DNA of 64,000 bases from Mycobacteroides salmoniphilum (GCF_004924335.1 NZ_CP024633.1:1364001-1428000); one strand, 5' to 3'; counted from the stretch's first letter, positions 17,096 to 26,236 are shown. The notes: generated from the letters alone by a model not told the origin. Made by a program: numbers and translations.

Positions 17096-18709
17096 TCAGA
17101 TTCGGGTTTCGACCGGCGGCTCTGCCGGCGCCGAGGCCGGTGCGATGAGTACGGTCGCAATGAGCCCTGCCAGGAGGAAACCCGCAGCCAGATAGCTGCC
17201 CAGCGCGACACCGTGAGCCATGGCGTCGCGTGCGGCATCGGCAATTGCCGCCGTGTGTGGTTGTGCGGAGAGTGTTTCGATGGCGGCGCCCGCACTGCCC
17301 ACGACTGCGTGAGTGAAGTCGTCGGATTGGGGCTCGGGTACGCCCAGCGCAGTCAGACTGCCGCTGAGCCGCGAACCGATGACGCTGAAGAAGGTTGTCG
17401 TGAGCACCGCGATCCCCAATGCCGACCCCAGCTGACGAAACACGCTCTGCAAGCCCGAACCCTGACCCGCACTGCGCTCCGGAACCTCGGCGAGCACCAC
17501 ATTGGTCACCTGGGCGGTCGCGAATCCGACACCAATTCCGTAGACGAACAACACCGTCGCGATGGCCCACCAGGTGCTGTCGGGCCGCGCGAGGAATCCG
17601 AGTACGGCCAATCCCAACGCCTCCAACGCCAAACCGATACGGACCAGGCCGAGAGACGAGATCTTTTGGGCCATGCCAAAGCTGGCACCACTAGCCACGA
17701 AGCTGCCGAGCGCCACGGGCACCAGAGCCAGCCCGGCCTGGACAGGGCTATATCCCAAGGCGAATTGCAGCCACAGCGGAAGAACGGCCACGATGCCGAA
17801 CTCGCCCAGCCCGATAATCAGCGTGGCAATGTTGCCGTTGCGGAAAGAGCTGATGGACAGGAGCCGGACATCCATCAGGGCTTTGGTCGGCTGCCCCGGT
17901 TCTATGCCACGGGTTAGGGCGATTTGGCGGGCGGTGAACGCAACCAGGGCCAACGCCGCCAGGACCAGAGCGACGAATACGGGCGAGATGCCGAACGTCC
18001 ACCGTATGCCGAAAAGCTGAAACGGCTCGGTGCTATGGACCCATCCGTACGTGCGGCCGTCGATCAATCCGAAGGCGAGTAGTCCCAAGCCGATGATCGA
18101 GTACACGGCGCCGAGGACATCAACTCGCGCGGTGGTGCGCGGTGAGCGCGGAATGAACATCAGTGCGCCGACACAGATCGCCACCACGAGTGGAATGTTG
18201 ATTCCGAAAGCCCAACGCCACGAGGCGTGCTCGGATAGCCAGCCTCCGAGCAGGGGGCCCAGTGCCGTGGCAGCACCAATGGTGGATCCCCAGACGGCGA
18301 AGGCCTGGCCCCGTGCCTTACCGGTGAACAGTGCATTGAGCAGTGCAAGTGATGTCGGCAAGATCAGGGCGGCCCCCGCTCCTTGCATGAAGCGGGCCAG
18401 CACCAGCAGGCCTCCGGTCGGCGCCAGACCCGCCAGCAAGCTGGTCGCGCCGAATACGACCACGCCGACAAGGAAGACACGGCGTGCGCCGAGAATGTCG
18501 GAAGCACGGCCGACGAGCAACAGCAGCGCCGCGAACACGATCGCGTAGGACTCCTGCACCCACTGCGCTTGGACGGACGTGACACCGAGGTCGCGCACGA
18601 TCGAGGGAATGATGACGTTGACGATCGTGGTGTCCACGACGATCAGCGCCACCCCTAACGCGATGGCGACCAACCCCAACCATCGGCGGGCGCTATGTGG
18701 CAGTTGCAT
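17096..18709 (-). CDS. MFS drug exporter, DHA2 (14-helix) family
   Basis: A 537-residue integral membrane protein with about 14 hydrophobic segments. It has the DHA2 hallmarks: LIVVDTTIVNVIIPSI in helix 1 (motif D1), RASDILGARRVFLVG (motif A, between helices 2 and 3), RFMQGAGAALILPTSLALL (helix 4 region) and WGSTIGAATALGPLLGGWL (motif C, helix 5), the last marking drug/proton antiporters. It would export toxic compounds using the proton gradient. ATG 18709 is preceded by GAAGGAA. The gene is divergent from a marR gene with several short palindromes between them, so MarR-controlled efflux is the natural reading. The substrate is unknown. Confidence 0.92.
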   Translation of the reverse strand: MQLPHSARRWLGLVAIALGVALIVVDTTIVNVIIPSIVRDLGVTSVQAQWVQESYAIVFAALLLLVGRASDILGARRVFLVGVVVFGATSLLAGLAPTGGLLVLARFMQGAGAALILPTSLALLNALFTGKARGQAFAVWGSTIGAATALGPLLGGWLSEHASWRWAFGINIPLVVAICVGALMFIPRSPRTTARVDVLGAVYSIIGLGLLAFGLIDGRTYGWVHSTEPFQLFGIRWTFGISPVFVALVLAALALVAFTARQIALTRGIEPGQPTKALMDVRLLSISSFRNGNIATLIIGLGEFGIVAVLPLWLQFALGYSPVQAGLALVPVALGSFVASGASFGMAQKISSLGLVRIGLALEALGLAVLGFLARPDSTWWAIATVLFVYGIGVGFATAQVTNVVLAEVPERSAGQGSGLQSVFRQLGSALGIAVLTTTFFSVIGSRLSGSLTALGVPEPQSDDFTHAVVGSAGAAIETLSAQPHTAAIADAARDAMAHGVALGSYLAAGFLLAGLIATVLIAPASAPAEPPVETRI

Positions 18710-18716
18710 GATATTC

Positions 18717-18737
18717 CTTCATGGTGAAGTAACTTCA
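18717..18737. promoter_or_regulatory. Overlapping TGAAG/CTTCA palindromes, probable MarR operator
   Basis: CTTCA-TGG-TGAAG (18717-18729) overlaps TGAAGT-A-ACTTCA (18725-18737). They lie between the divergent exporter and marR genes, 8 bases from the exporter start, where MarR binding would block its transcription. Function is inferred from position. Confidence 0.6.
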
Positions 18738-18804
18738 TAGCAAAGGTATGGTGTTGAAGGTCGCTTGTCAAAGCATCGCCGGAAACGCAGGTGAAGGAGA
18801 CTCC

Positions 18805-19311
18805 GTGCCGCAGAAGATGTCGGATGACGTTATGGTGCAACGTATTCAGCTGATGGCGGAGATGCGCAGCCTGGATTCGGCTTTCGCGGAGCTGGGTAGA
18901 CACCTCGCGGGATGGCTGGGGATGCACCACACTGACGCGGTCGCGCTACTGGAGATCGTTGAGGCCGAACAGCGAGAAGAACCGTTGTCACCGGCCAGGC
19001 TCGGCGAGCGTGTGGCCCTCACTTCGGGCGCGACGACGGCACTGGTCAATCGGCTCGAACGTGCGCATCATGTTGTACGAGCGCGGGGCCATGGGGACCG
19101 GCGCATGGTCAGCTTGCACGCCACGGAGCATGTCCGCGGGCTGACCGCGCAGTACTTCGGGCCATTGGGTGATCGCCTCGACGAGATGATGAGTCGGTAC
19201 CCGGCGGAGCAGCGTCGGCTGTTCATCGACTTCATGGTCGATCTGCGCAGCACGCTGGATCAGCACCTGCACGAACAAGATCCAGATGCGCCGCCAATAC
19301 AGAGTGAGTAG
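18805..19311 (+). CDS. MarR-family transcriptional regulator
   Basis: A 168-residue winged-helix protein. The dimer helices come first (MVQRIQLMAEMRSLDSAFAE), followed by the winged HTH: SPARLGERVALTSGATTALV is the recognition region, then NRLERAHHVVRARGHGDRRM forms the wing with the conserved D-x-R-R. GTG 18805 has AGGAG five bases upstream; ATG 18817 is an alternative that would remove only four residues. Divergent arrangement with the MFS exporter and the palindromes between them suggest it represses the pump until a drug or phenolic ligand binds. Ligand unknown. Confidence 0.9.
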   Translation: MPQKMSDDVMVQRIQLMAEMRSLDSAFAELGRHLAGWLGMHHTDAVALLEIVEAEQREEPLSPARLGERVALTSGATTALVNRLERAHHVVRARGHGDRRMVSLHATEHVRGLTAQYFGPLGDRLDEMMSRYPAEQRRLFIDFMVDLRSTLDQHLHEQDPDAPPIQSE

Positions 19312-19316
19312 GTCGC

Positions 19317-19790
19317 TTAGACGGATATGTCGCGGCGCAACTTGGCGACGTGCCCGGTGGCCTTCACGTTGTACTGCGCCGTTTCAATCGTGCCCTTTTC
19401 GTCGACGACGAAGGTCGATCGGATCACGCCCTCGACGATCTTCCCGTACAGCTTCTTCTCGCCGAAGGCGCCATACGCGGTCAGCGTCGTCTTGTCGGGG
19501 TCGGACAGCAGTGGGAAGTTCACGCCGTCGCGCTCGCGGAACTTCGCCAGCTTCTCGGGCTTGTCGGGTGAGATGCCGATGACGTCGAGGCCCGCGCCAT
19601 TGAGCTCGGCGAGGCTATCGCGGAAGTCGCAGGCCTGCTTGGTGCAGCCGGGCGTCATGGCGGCCGGATAGAAATAGATGATCACCTTGCGACCCTTGTA
19701 GGAGGACAGCGACACCTTCTCGCCGTCGGCGTCGAGCAGGGTGAACGCCGGGGCCTTATCGCCAACTTCGAGCCGCTTGGTTTCCGCCAT
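19317..19790 (-). CDS. bcp: Thioredoxin-dependent peroxiredoxin Bcp
   Basis: A 157-residue peroxiredoxin of the Bcp/PrxQ class that reduces hydrogen peroxide and organic peroxides using thioredoxin. The active site reads YFYPAAMTPGCTKQACDFRD: the first Cys (near residue 49) is peroxidatic, and the second Cys five residues later is the resolving Cys of the atypical two-Cys Bcp type. GISPDKPEKLAKF and FPLLSDPD are family segments. It lies next to an Rv2520c-like gene, as does Rv2521 (bcp) in M. tuberculosis. Convergent with the marR gene, 5 bases apart. Confidence 0.95.
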   Translation of the reverse strand: MAETKRLEVGDKAPAFTLLDADGEKVSLSSYKGRKVIIYFYPAAMTPGCTKQACDFRDSLAELNGAGLDVIGISPDKPEKLAKFRERDGVNFPLLSDPDKTTLTAYGAFGEKKLYGKIVEGVIRSTFVVDEKGTIETAQYNVKATGHVAKLRRDISV

Positions 19791-19873
19791 GACCGGTGCC
19801 TTTCTGTTGACCCGTACAGTTGTTGCCCTAGGGTAGTTGCTTGAGTGTCAAGCGCGGACGTGGAGGAGTGCAG

Positions 19874-20110
19874 GTGGCCAGGGATCCCGAGGCAATCAAG
19901 GCCGATATCGACAAGGCCCGCGACCAGCTCGCGGCAACAGTCGACACCCTGAGCGACCGCGCCAATCCGCAGCGCCTGGCCGAGGACGCCAAGGCGTCGG
20001 TGCTGGCGACGCTCAACAAGCCGGCCATCAAATTCACCATCCTCGGTGTCGGCGCCGTGGTTGCCGCACTGGTGGCGCGCAAGGTTCTGCGCAAGTTCCG
20101 TCGCGACTGA
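19874..20110 (+). CDS. Small DUF3618 membrane protein, Rv2520c-like
   Basis: A 78-residue protein: an N-terminal amphipathic helix RDPEAIKADIDKARDQLAAT with the DUF3618 pattern (D-I-D-x-A-R-x-Q-L), then one membrane helix (FTILGVGAVVAALVA) and a basic tail KVLRKFRRD. It would sit in the membrane with its charged N-terminal helix in the cytoplasm. GTG 19874 is chosen because GGAGGAG precedes it at normal spacing; a TTG at 19841 would add 11 unconvincing residues. Divergent from bcp with a short shared promoter region. Function of the family is unknown. Confidence 0.8.
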   Translation: MARDPEAIKADIDKARDQLAATVDTLSDRANPQRLAEDAKASVLATLNKPAIKFTILGVGAVVAALVARKVLRKFRRD

Positions 20111-20123
20111 TTGCGCGCCTTAC

Positions 20124-21179
20124 TCAAGCCGTAAAGCTGGCTCCGTCGATCACGAACCGGTACCGCACATCGCTCTTGAGTACCCGTGCATAGGCCTCGT
20201 TGATCTGGGGCGCCTCAATCTTCTCTACCAGCGCTGCGATGCCCTTGGCCGCGCAGAAGTCGAGCATTTCCTGGGTTTCGGCGATTCCGCCGATTGGTGA
20301 GCCCGCCCAGCGGCGGCGTCCGAAGACCAGCGGTGAGGGCTTGAAATTGATCGGGTCCTCCGGCAGGCCCAGTTGAACCAGCGTCCCGTCCTTATCCAGG
20401 AGCCACAGCAGGCCCTCGACATCGATCCCGTCGGAGACCGTGTTGAGGATCAGATCGAAGGAGGACGCGAGCTTGGTGAAGGTGGCCGGGTCACTGGTTG
20501 CGTAGTAGTGGTCTGCACCGAGGCTCAGGCCATCCTCCTGCTTGCGCAGTGACTGGCTCAGCACCGTTACTTCAGCGCCCAGCGCGTGGGCGATCTGGAC
20601 ACCCATATGACCAAGCCCCCCAAGGCCAATGACGCCGACACGAGTACCGGGGCCGGCCCCCCAATGGTGCAGCGGGGAGTACATGGTGATTCCGGCACAC
20701 AGCAGCGGAGCGGCCTGATCGAGAGGAAGCGCGTCCGGAATCCTCAGCGCGAATGCCTCATCCACCACGATGAGGTCGCTGTACCCGCCATAGGTCGGCC
20801 GTCCGTCCTTGCCCACCGCGTTGTACGTGCCAACAAAGCCGCCCTCGCCGTTGCAGAACTGCTCTTCGCCTGATTTGCAGTTGGCGCACTCGCCGCAGGA
20901 ACCGACCATGCAGCCGACACCGGCGCGGTCGCCAACCGTGAACTTCTCGACCTCGGAGCCGACCTGGGTCACCACACCGGCGATCTCGTGCCCCGGCACC
21001 ACGGGGAAGCTCGCGGGACCCCAATGGTTGCTTACCGTGTGGATGTCACTGTGGCAGATTCCGGCCCAAACGATATCGATGACAATGTCTTTCGGGCCGG
21101 GTTCGCGACGCTCGACCACAGTCGGGCGAAGCGGCTCCGTCGGGGAGAAGGCGGCATAGGCGGGGACAGACAACGTCAC
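20124..21179 (-). CDS. Zinc-dependent NAD(P) alcohol dehydrogenase (AdhC/Rv3045-like)
   Basis: A 351-residue medium-chain dehydrogenase of the cinnamyl-alcohol/aldehyde reductase branch, close to M. tuberculosis AdhC (Rv3045). Catalytic zinc ligands are visible: Cys in [10 protein letters not shown] (near 42), GHEIAG (near 64) and Cys in the late [12 protein letters not shown] segment. The structural zinc loop [17 protein letters not shown] has four cysteines. The cofactor fold shows [17 protein letters not shown]. The usual reaction is NADPH-dependent reduction of aldehydes. GTG 21179 follows GAGGAG. The promoter upstream has a 19-bp spacer with a central palindrome, the layout controlled by MerR-type activators, so expression is probably induced by a specific stress such as an aldehyde. 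Confidence 0.9.
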   Translation of the reverse strand: MTLSVPAYAAFSPTEPLRPTVVERREPGPKDIVIDIVWAGICHSDIHTVSNHWGPASFPVVPGHEIAGVVTQVGSEVEKFTVGDRAGVGCMVGSCGECANCKSGEEQFCNGEGGFVGTYNAVGKDGRPTYGGYSDLIVVDEAFALRIPDALPLDQAAPLLCAGITMYSPLHHWGAGPGTRVGVIGLGGLGHMGVQIAHALGAEVTVLSQSLRKQEDGLSLGADHYYATSDPATFTKLASSFDLILNTVSDGIDVEGLLWLLDKDGTLVQLGLPEDPINFKPSPLVFGRRRWAGSPIGGIAETQEMLDFCAAKGIAALVEKIEAPQINEAYARVLKSDVRYRFVIDGASFTA

Positions 21180-21218
21180 GAGGAACTCCTCACATCATGG
21201 TCATTTGTGAATATGAGA

Positions 21219-21249
21219 AGCCTAGGAACTGGAGTGCACTCCAGGTCAA
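21219..21249 (-). promoter_or_regulatory. MerR-type promoter with 19-bp spacer before the alcohol dehydrogenase gene
   Basis: On the minus strand, TTGACC (21249-21244) and TAGGCT (21224-21219) are exactly 19 bases apart, longer than the usual 17. The perfect 16-base palindrome CTGGAGTGCACTCCAG (21229-21244) fills the spacer. This geometry is characteristic of promoters activated by MerR proteins, which untwist the overlong spacer. No merR gene is in the window. Confidence 0.75.
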
Positions 21250-21277
21250 GTTGGGAGCGTGCGGTGTTGCCGCAGGT

Positions 21278-22108
21278 CTAGAACTCGAACCGCAGGATGC
21301 GTGCGGACCGTCTCATCGACGCGCTGTAGCGCGCCAGCCGCGACGAGATCCGCAGCCACGTCGGAAACAGTTCCACCTCAGGAGCATCCACCAGGCTGAA
21401 CTCTTCGACGAACCGCAGCCGAGGGTTCCAGCGCTCTGGGGTGCGTGGATCGTCGTAACCCTCGAATCCGCGCAGCTGGTTGACCTTCTTGAACATCTTC
21501 TGTGGGAACAGTTTTGAAATCCACACGCCTATCACCATGCGGCCGTAATCGTTGAACGCCAGTTGCCCGGTGGGGAAGTGGTCGGTGACGGCGCGCATGG
21601 TGGCGATGATCTGTTCCTTGGTCAGGAATGCGAAGAACCCGTCGGCCACCACCATCGCCGGACGATCCGACGGTATTCCGGCAATCCACGCCGGGTCGGT
21701 AATGGACACCCCGATGGTGTGCTCACCGGCGCCCGGAGGCATGACTTCATCGCGCAGCCTGGCCATCCCGGGTAGGTCGACGCTGTACCAATCGACGGTG
21801 GCCGGCGGCTCGATGCGTCGATACCCATCGTCGAGACCGGCACCGAGATCGACGACCACCGCGTCGGGGTGCTTGGTGATGAACGTCCGCACGCGATCGT
21901 CGAGAAGTTTTGCGCGTAAAGCGGATTGGCATGCTACTGGGGCGAGCACCCCCAGTGCGTCGAAGTCGTAATCGATCATGTCGACGGCAGCCGTCGCACC
22001 TGGATCCGACAGGATCGGTCGCTGCCAGCCGTCGTTGACTGCCCGTGCCTTCAGGGTGAGAAAGGCGGTCTCTTCCTCCGGGGTGATGCCGCTGGTGTCA
22101 ATGCCCAT
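21278..22108 (-). CDS. Class I SAM-dependent methyltransferase (LCM family)
   Basis: A 276-residue methyltransferase of the leucine carboxyl methyltransferase-like family (PF04072) that is expanded in mycobacteria. Residues VACQSALRAKLLDDRVRTFI precede the SAM-binding motif VVVDLGAGLDDGYRRI (near 86-100); YSVDLPGMARLRDEVMPP and MVVADGFFAFLTKEQI follow as motifs II and IV. Substrates of this group include small phenolic, polyketide-like or carboxylate compounds; this one is unknown. Divergent from a tetR gene with a palindrome between the two starts, so it is probably that regulator's target. Confidence 0.85.
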   Translation of the reverse strand: MGIDTSGITPEEETAFLTLKARAVNDGWQRPILSDPGATAAVDMIDYDFDALGVLAPVACQSALRAKLLDDRVRTFITKHPDAVVVDLGAGLDDGYRRIEPPATVDWYSVDLPGMARLRDEVMPPGAGEHTIGVSITDPAWIAGIPSDRPAMVVADGFFAFLTKEQIIATMRAVTDHFPTGQLAFNDYGRMVIGVWISKLFPQKMFKKVNQLRGFEGYDDPRTPERWNPRLRFVEEFSLVDAPEVELFPTWLRISSRLARYSASMRRSARILRFEF

Positions 22109-22114
22109 GCGCTC

Positions 22115-22134
22115 GACTATACAAGCGTGTAGTC
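22115..22134. promoter_or_regulatory. Imperfect palindrome between methyltransferase and tetR genes
   Basis: GACTATAC-AAGC-GTGTAGTC has 7 of 8 matching arm positions. A further GTGTAG copy follows at 22147. It lies 7 bases from the methyltransferase start, fitting a TetR operator. TAGCAT at 22150-22155 is 6 bases before the tetR ATG, the spacing of a leaderless mycobacterial promoter. Confidence 0.55.
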
Positions 22135-22161
22135 AATTGTCCAGTCGTGTAGCATACGGCG

Positions 22162-22788
22162 ATGAAGTCCGCGGATCCCGACGACCTCACCGCCCGCGCC
22201 CGAATTCGGGATGCGGCATTGCATGAGTTCGGCGAGAAGGGATACGACGGCGCGACCATCCGGGGTATTGCCGCACGGGCCGGAGTGTCCTCTGGGCTGT
22301 TGCGCCACCACTTCGGGTCCAAGCAGGAACTGCGGGACGCATGCGATGAGTACCTCGTCAAAACGATGCGGGACATCAACGAGCAGGTTCGAACGAACAT
22401 GGAACGCGGTGACGTGCACTATGTTTCGGCCCGCATCCCGATCGGCCAGTACCAGGACTACATCAGTAGGGCGCTCGTCGACGGCTCTGCGGGGCAAGTG
22501 TTCGATGAGATGGTCGCGATGACCGAGGGCTGGCTGGCCAGCGCCGACCACAACCGCGTATTCCCGGCCGATGTCGACGTCAAGTCCCGTGCCACCGTCA
22601 TCACCGCGATGGCCTTGGCGGTGCCGCTGCTCCAGCAACATGTTTCGCGGGGGCTCGGCGTCGACGTCAATTCGCCCGAGGGTGACCTGAAGATGGCGGC
22701 GACCCTTGTCGACGTGTACGCCAACCCGCTGTTGACCCCGGAGCAGGCACAATCGGCGCGGGAGGATCTCGCACGCAGAATGAGGTAG
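22162..22788 (+). CDS. TetR-family transcriptional regulator
   Basis: A 208-residue repressor. The HTH is near residues 27-50: GATIRGIAARAGVSSGLLRHHFGSKQELRDACDEYL with the first half as recognition helix. The C-terminal domain (IPIGQYQDYISRALVDGSAG, DVDVKSRATVITAMALAVPLL) resembles the TetR C-terminal type found beside multidrug ABC or methyltransferase genes. ATG 22162 lies 6 bases from a TAGCAT -10 element with no ribosome binding site, so it is probably translated from a leaderless mRNA. Most likely target: the divergent methyltransferase. Confidence 0.9.
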   Translation: MKSADPDDLTARARIRDAALHEFGEKGYDGATIRGIAARAGVSSGLLRHHFGSKQELRDACDEYLVKTMRDINEQVRTNMERGDVHYVSARIPIGQYQDYISRALVDGSAGQVFDEMVAMTEGWLASADHNRVFPADVDVKSRATVITAMALAVPLLQQHVSRGLGVDVNSPEGDLKMAATLVDVYANPLLTPEQAQSAREDLARRMR

Positions 22789-22889
22789 CTATTGCTTATT
22801 GAGCAATATTCGCTGCATAGCGTGGCAAGTACGCCTTCACCTGGTTACTCTGAGCGAGTGCCAGGTTCCCGTGCACGAGCGGTACTCCG

Positions 22890-23273
22890 ATGATTAGTGT
22901 CGCTGGTCTACGGGTGGACGCGACTGCGGTGAAAGCGACGGCGATGCTGCTCTACGTCGTCGGATTCGCGTTCACCGTGTTTTTTGGCATCGACAGTGTG
23001 CGGCTTGCCGTGGTGCTTCTTGTCGGCATCGCAGCGACGGCCTTGCACTACTGGCCGGTGCGCGAGAAGTTCGACCGAATCTCCGTTGCGGCTGCGCTCG
23101 GCCTGCTGATCGCGTTCGTACTCGACGCGTGGTCAACCAGGGTTATCGATCACACGCTGGTGCCCACTATCGGAATCGGCGTGGTGCGCCTCTTGGCGTG
23201 GCTGTTGTCGGTTGCCGGGATTCTGGCGTTTCCGCGACGCCTTATCGACAGGGGCGACGCTCCGGAGGCCTAG
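22890..23273 (+). CDS. Hypothetical four-helix membrane protein
   Basis: A 127-residue protein with four hydrophobic helices (ATAMLLYVVGFAFTVFFGI, LAVVLLVGIAATALHYW, ISVAAALGLLIAFVLDAW and VVRLLAWLLSVAGILAF) and a short polar tail. No family was recognised. The ATG at 22890 has only a weak ribosome binding site. Its TAG stop shares four bases (CTAG) with the convergent mmpL stop. It could form an operon with the tetR gene about 100 bases upstream, but an independent promoter is equally possible. Confidence 0.65.
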   Translation: MISVAGLRVDATAVKATAMLLYVVGFAFTVFFGIDSVRLAVVLLVGIAATALHYWPVREKFDRISVAAALGLLIAFVLDAWSTRVIDHTLVPTIGIGVVRLLAWLLSVAGILAFPRRLIDRGDAPEA

Positions 23274-26236
23274 GCTCCTGTTCTCTCCAACCGCGACGGC
23301 CGCGTCACCAGGTACGAGAGCACACCGGCAGTGCGGGGCGAGCGCGCCTTCGACCACCGGAACAGCAGTCCGTGCAGCAGCGGCACCGGCGACCACCAGA
23401 ACCACTTGCCGAGCAGCCCCGCCACCGCCGGTACGACGAACGTTCTGACGATGAGCGTGTCGATGATCAGCCCGACGCCAATGGCGGTGCCCACCTGCTC
23501 GATGCTCAGCACATCGCTGGAGAGCATGGCGAACATGGTGATACCGAAGACGATTCCGGCCGTGGTGACGACGCCGCCCGTGCCGCCGAAGGCGCGGATC
23601 ATGCCGGTGCGCAGGCCGGCGCCATCCAGGAATATCTCTTCGCGCATGCGCATGGTGAACAACAGGTTGTAGTCAGCGCCCACCGCGACCAGTGCGATGA
23701 GGGCGATCGACGGGACCGACCAGTGCAGATCGCGCCCTAACATGTCATGCCAAATCAAGGTGGTGATGCCCAATGCGGATGCGTACGAGACAACGACGGT
23801 GCCGATGACCACCGCCGCCGCCACCGGGCTGCGCAGCATGACTAACACGATGAGGAACACCAACGCGAGGGCCACGGCCGTCAACAACAGGAAGTCTTCA
23901 CTGACGTATCCGCGCAATTCGGCAGTGCCGGTGCCGAATCCGGCGATGTTCACCGTGCTGCCGACGAGGGTGCCCTCCTTGGTGGCCTCGCTCACCGCGA
24001 GGGTGATCTGTGGAGATCGATGTGCGCCGTCGGCGCCGAACACCTTGCCGTCACCGAACACCAGCATGCGGGTCGAGCGGCCGTCGGGGGCGAAGTACAG
24101 GCCGGCGGCCCGCTGGAAGCGCGGATCCTGCCACGCGCGCTGGGGCAGGTAAAAACCACCCTCGCCGCTGCTGCGAAAATCTTCGCGCATCGCGCGCAGG
24201 TACTCGGTGAGTCCGGAGAACATGGTGCGCGTCTCGCCGACCGCCCTGGTCAGTTGATCGGTGATCGTGCTCAGCTGTGCCACCGTCGCCCGCATGTTCT
24301 TCACCGAATCCACGGCACCGGAGAATGATTTTTGCATTCCCTGCGCGCCGGTACCGAACTTGGCGGTGCTGGAGGTCAGCGAGGCGGTGGCCGCCACCAC
24401 GGAGTCCATCGGTTCGACGGCCTTGAGCACCAGAGAACAGATGCCGTCATTGGCACAGTTGGGGTTGCCCGTGGTGAAGTTACGCAGCGGATCCATGTAC
24501 TCCGATACCTGAGACACGTTGTCTTGCAGTGCTTTCATCCCCGAGTGCATGTCGCCGACGCCGCTGTTGAGCTCGCCCAGTCCGCTCACGCCGCCGGCCA
24601 GACCCTTCTGCAGCTGCGCGATGGCCTTCGAGAACTGGCTCAGCGTTGCCGAAAGCTGGTCGACGGCCCCTAAACGTTGGCTCATTTGCGTGGTGCCATC
24701 GTCCAGCTGATCGGCGATGATGCCGGCTTGTTCGGTCAGTGCCGCCTGTTCGGGGATGGCACCCGCCGGGCGCGAGGCGGATTGGACCATCCGAATTCCG
24801 GGAATCTCCATGAGTTTCTTGGTGACTCGCTCGATACCGATGACTCCGGCCGGGTTGCGCAGATCATGGTCCGATTCGATCGAGACGATCTCTGGCAGCA
24901 ACCGGTTCGGCGGGAAATGTCTATCCATCGCCTGATAGCCGCGGTTCGCGTGCGTGGAAAGTGGCTGTGCGGCAAGCTCGTCGAAACCAAGGCGCAGGCC
25001 CGCGACGGGAACGGCGCACACGATGAGCACCAGCGTCGAGCCGACCAGGACCGGACCCGGCCAGCGGGCGACCATGGTGCCTACTCGGCGCCAGCGGCGT
25101 CCCGGCCGGCTCGCCCCTCCCTGCAGTGCACGCGGCTGGGCCAGGCCACGGCGGCCGGCCAAACCGATGAGCGCGGGAAGCAGGGTCAGCGAGGCCGCCA
25201 TTCCGGTGAGAATCCCTATGGCACAGGGTAATCCGGCGCTGCGCAGCATACCGACCTGGGCGAACATGAGGCAGGAGAGGGCGGCGGCGATGGTCAGCCC
25301 GGACGCCGCGATGACAGGCGCCACGCTGCGGTTGGCGACGGCGAGTGACTGCTCGTGCTCCAGCCCCGCGCGTCGCTGTTCGTGATAGCGCCCGAGCAGG
25401 AAGATGCCGTAATCGGTTGCCGCGCCGAGCACCAGGGCGGCGAGCAAAGCAACCGAGAAGATGGAAACCTCAATGAGATTGCGTTCCCCCAGGAAGGCGA
25501 CGATGGAGCGCGCCACGCCCAGGCCCATGCCCACGGTGATCAAGGGGATCGCGGCGGTGATCGCAGATCGATACACGGCGAACAGCAGCACGGCGATGAG
25601 CACCACGGTGACCCCGGTGATCATGAGCATCTGTGTATCGATGGAGGTGAGCTCATCGGCGATGGTGGCACCGGGTCCGGTGACCCATGCGTGCATGCCG
25701 GTGGGCGCGGGCTCCTTGGCAACGAGCTGCCGGACGGCGTCCAGGGAAGCGTTGGCCTGGGCTCCGCCGAGCTCGCCGCTCACGCGCAGCATGGTGTACG
25801 CGGCTTTGCCGTCCGGGCTGAGTGCGCCCTCGGCCGTCATGGGGTCGGCCCACAAGTCCATCGCCGAGTCCAGATGGGCGGTGTCCGCGCGCAGTTTTGT
25901 CAGCAGTCGATCGTGATACTGATGCTCGACAGGCCCCAGTTTGTGGTCGCTTTCCAACACCAGGTAGTTGAGGTTTCCGCCGTCGCCGTCCTGGAACTGC
26001 TTGCCCATGACGGCGCCGGCGGTGTTCACCGGGGCGCTCTGCGGGAGGAAGCCACGGGCGTGGTTGTGTGCCGTGCTTTCCACCTGAGGCACAAGCAGAT
26101 TGCCCGCCGCCGCGGCGAGTATCCAGACCCCGATGACCAGGATCGCGTATCGGCTGCAGAACCTTGCGATGGCTTCCCACATGCTCAGTGAAGTTACGGA
26201 GCCGGCGAGGCGGCGGCGTCGTGCTGTGGGCGACAC
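23270..26236 (-). CDS. MmpL-family RND transporter
   Basis: A 988-residue lipid or drug exporter of the MmpL family, with two repeats of one plus five membrane helices, each with a large periplasmic loop. The proton-relay helices show GAATDYGIFLLGRYHE (helix 4) and GADYNLLFTMRMRE (helix 10), each with the Asp-Tyr pair of MmpL proteins. The second periplasmic domain (about residues 480-700) is rich in heptad-like helices (DQLSATLSQFSKAIAQLQKG), as in the coiled-coil extension of MmpL4/MmpL5-type proteins. GTG 26236 is supported by AGGAG five bases upstream. No mmpS partner is adjacent. It is divergent from a two-component system. Cargo unknown: siderophore, glycopeptidolipid-like lipid or drug are all possible. 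Confidence 0.93.
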   Translation of the reverse strand: MSPTARRRRLAGSVTSLSMWEAIARFCSRYAILVIGVWILAAAAGNLLVPQVESTAHNHARGFLPQSAPVNTAGAVMGKQFQDGDGGNLNYLVLESDHKLGPVEHQYHDRLLTKLRADTAHLDSAMDLWADPMTAEGALSPDGKAAYTMLRVSGELGGAQANASLDAVRQLVAKEPAPTGMHAWVTGPGATIADELTSIDTQMLMITGVTVVLIAVLLFAVYRSAITAAIPLITVGMGLGVARSIVAFLGERNLIEVSIFSVALLAALVLGAATDYGIFLLGRYHEQRRAGLEHEQSLAVANRSVAPVIAASGLTIAAALSCLMFAQVGMLRSAGLPCAIGILTGMAASLTLLPALIGLAGRRGLAQPRALQGGASRPGRRWRRVGTMVARWPGPVLVGSTLVLIVCAVPVAGLRLGFDELAAQPLSTHANRGYQAMDRHFPPNRLLPEIVSIESDHDLRNPAGVIGIERVTKKLMEIPGIRMVQSASRPAGAIPEQAALTEQAGIIADQLDDGTTQMSQRLGAVDQLSATLSQFSKAIAQLQKGLAGGVSGLGELNSGVGDMHSGMKALQDNVSQVSEYMDPLRNFTTGNPNCANDGICSLVLKAVEPMDSVVAATASLTSSTAKFGTGAQGMQKSFSGAVDSVKNMRATVAQLSTITDQLTRAVGETRTMFSGLTEYLRAMREDFRSSGEGGFYLPQRAWQDPRFQRAAGLYFAPDGRSTRMLVFGDGKVFGADGAHRSPQITLAVSEATKEGTLVGSTVNIAGFGTGTAELRGYVSEDFLLLTAVALALVFLIVLVMLRSPVAAAVVIGTVVVSYASALGITTLIWHDMLGRDLHWSVPSIALIALVAVGADYNLLFTMRMREEIFLDGAGLRTGMIRAFGGTGGVVTTAGIVFGITMFAMLSSDVLSIEQVGTAIGVGLIIDTLIVRTFVVPAVAGLLGKWFWWSPVPLLHGLLFRWSKARSPRTAGVLSYLVTRPSRLERTGA

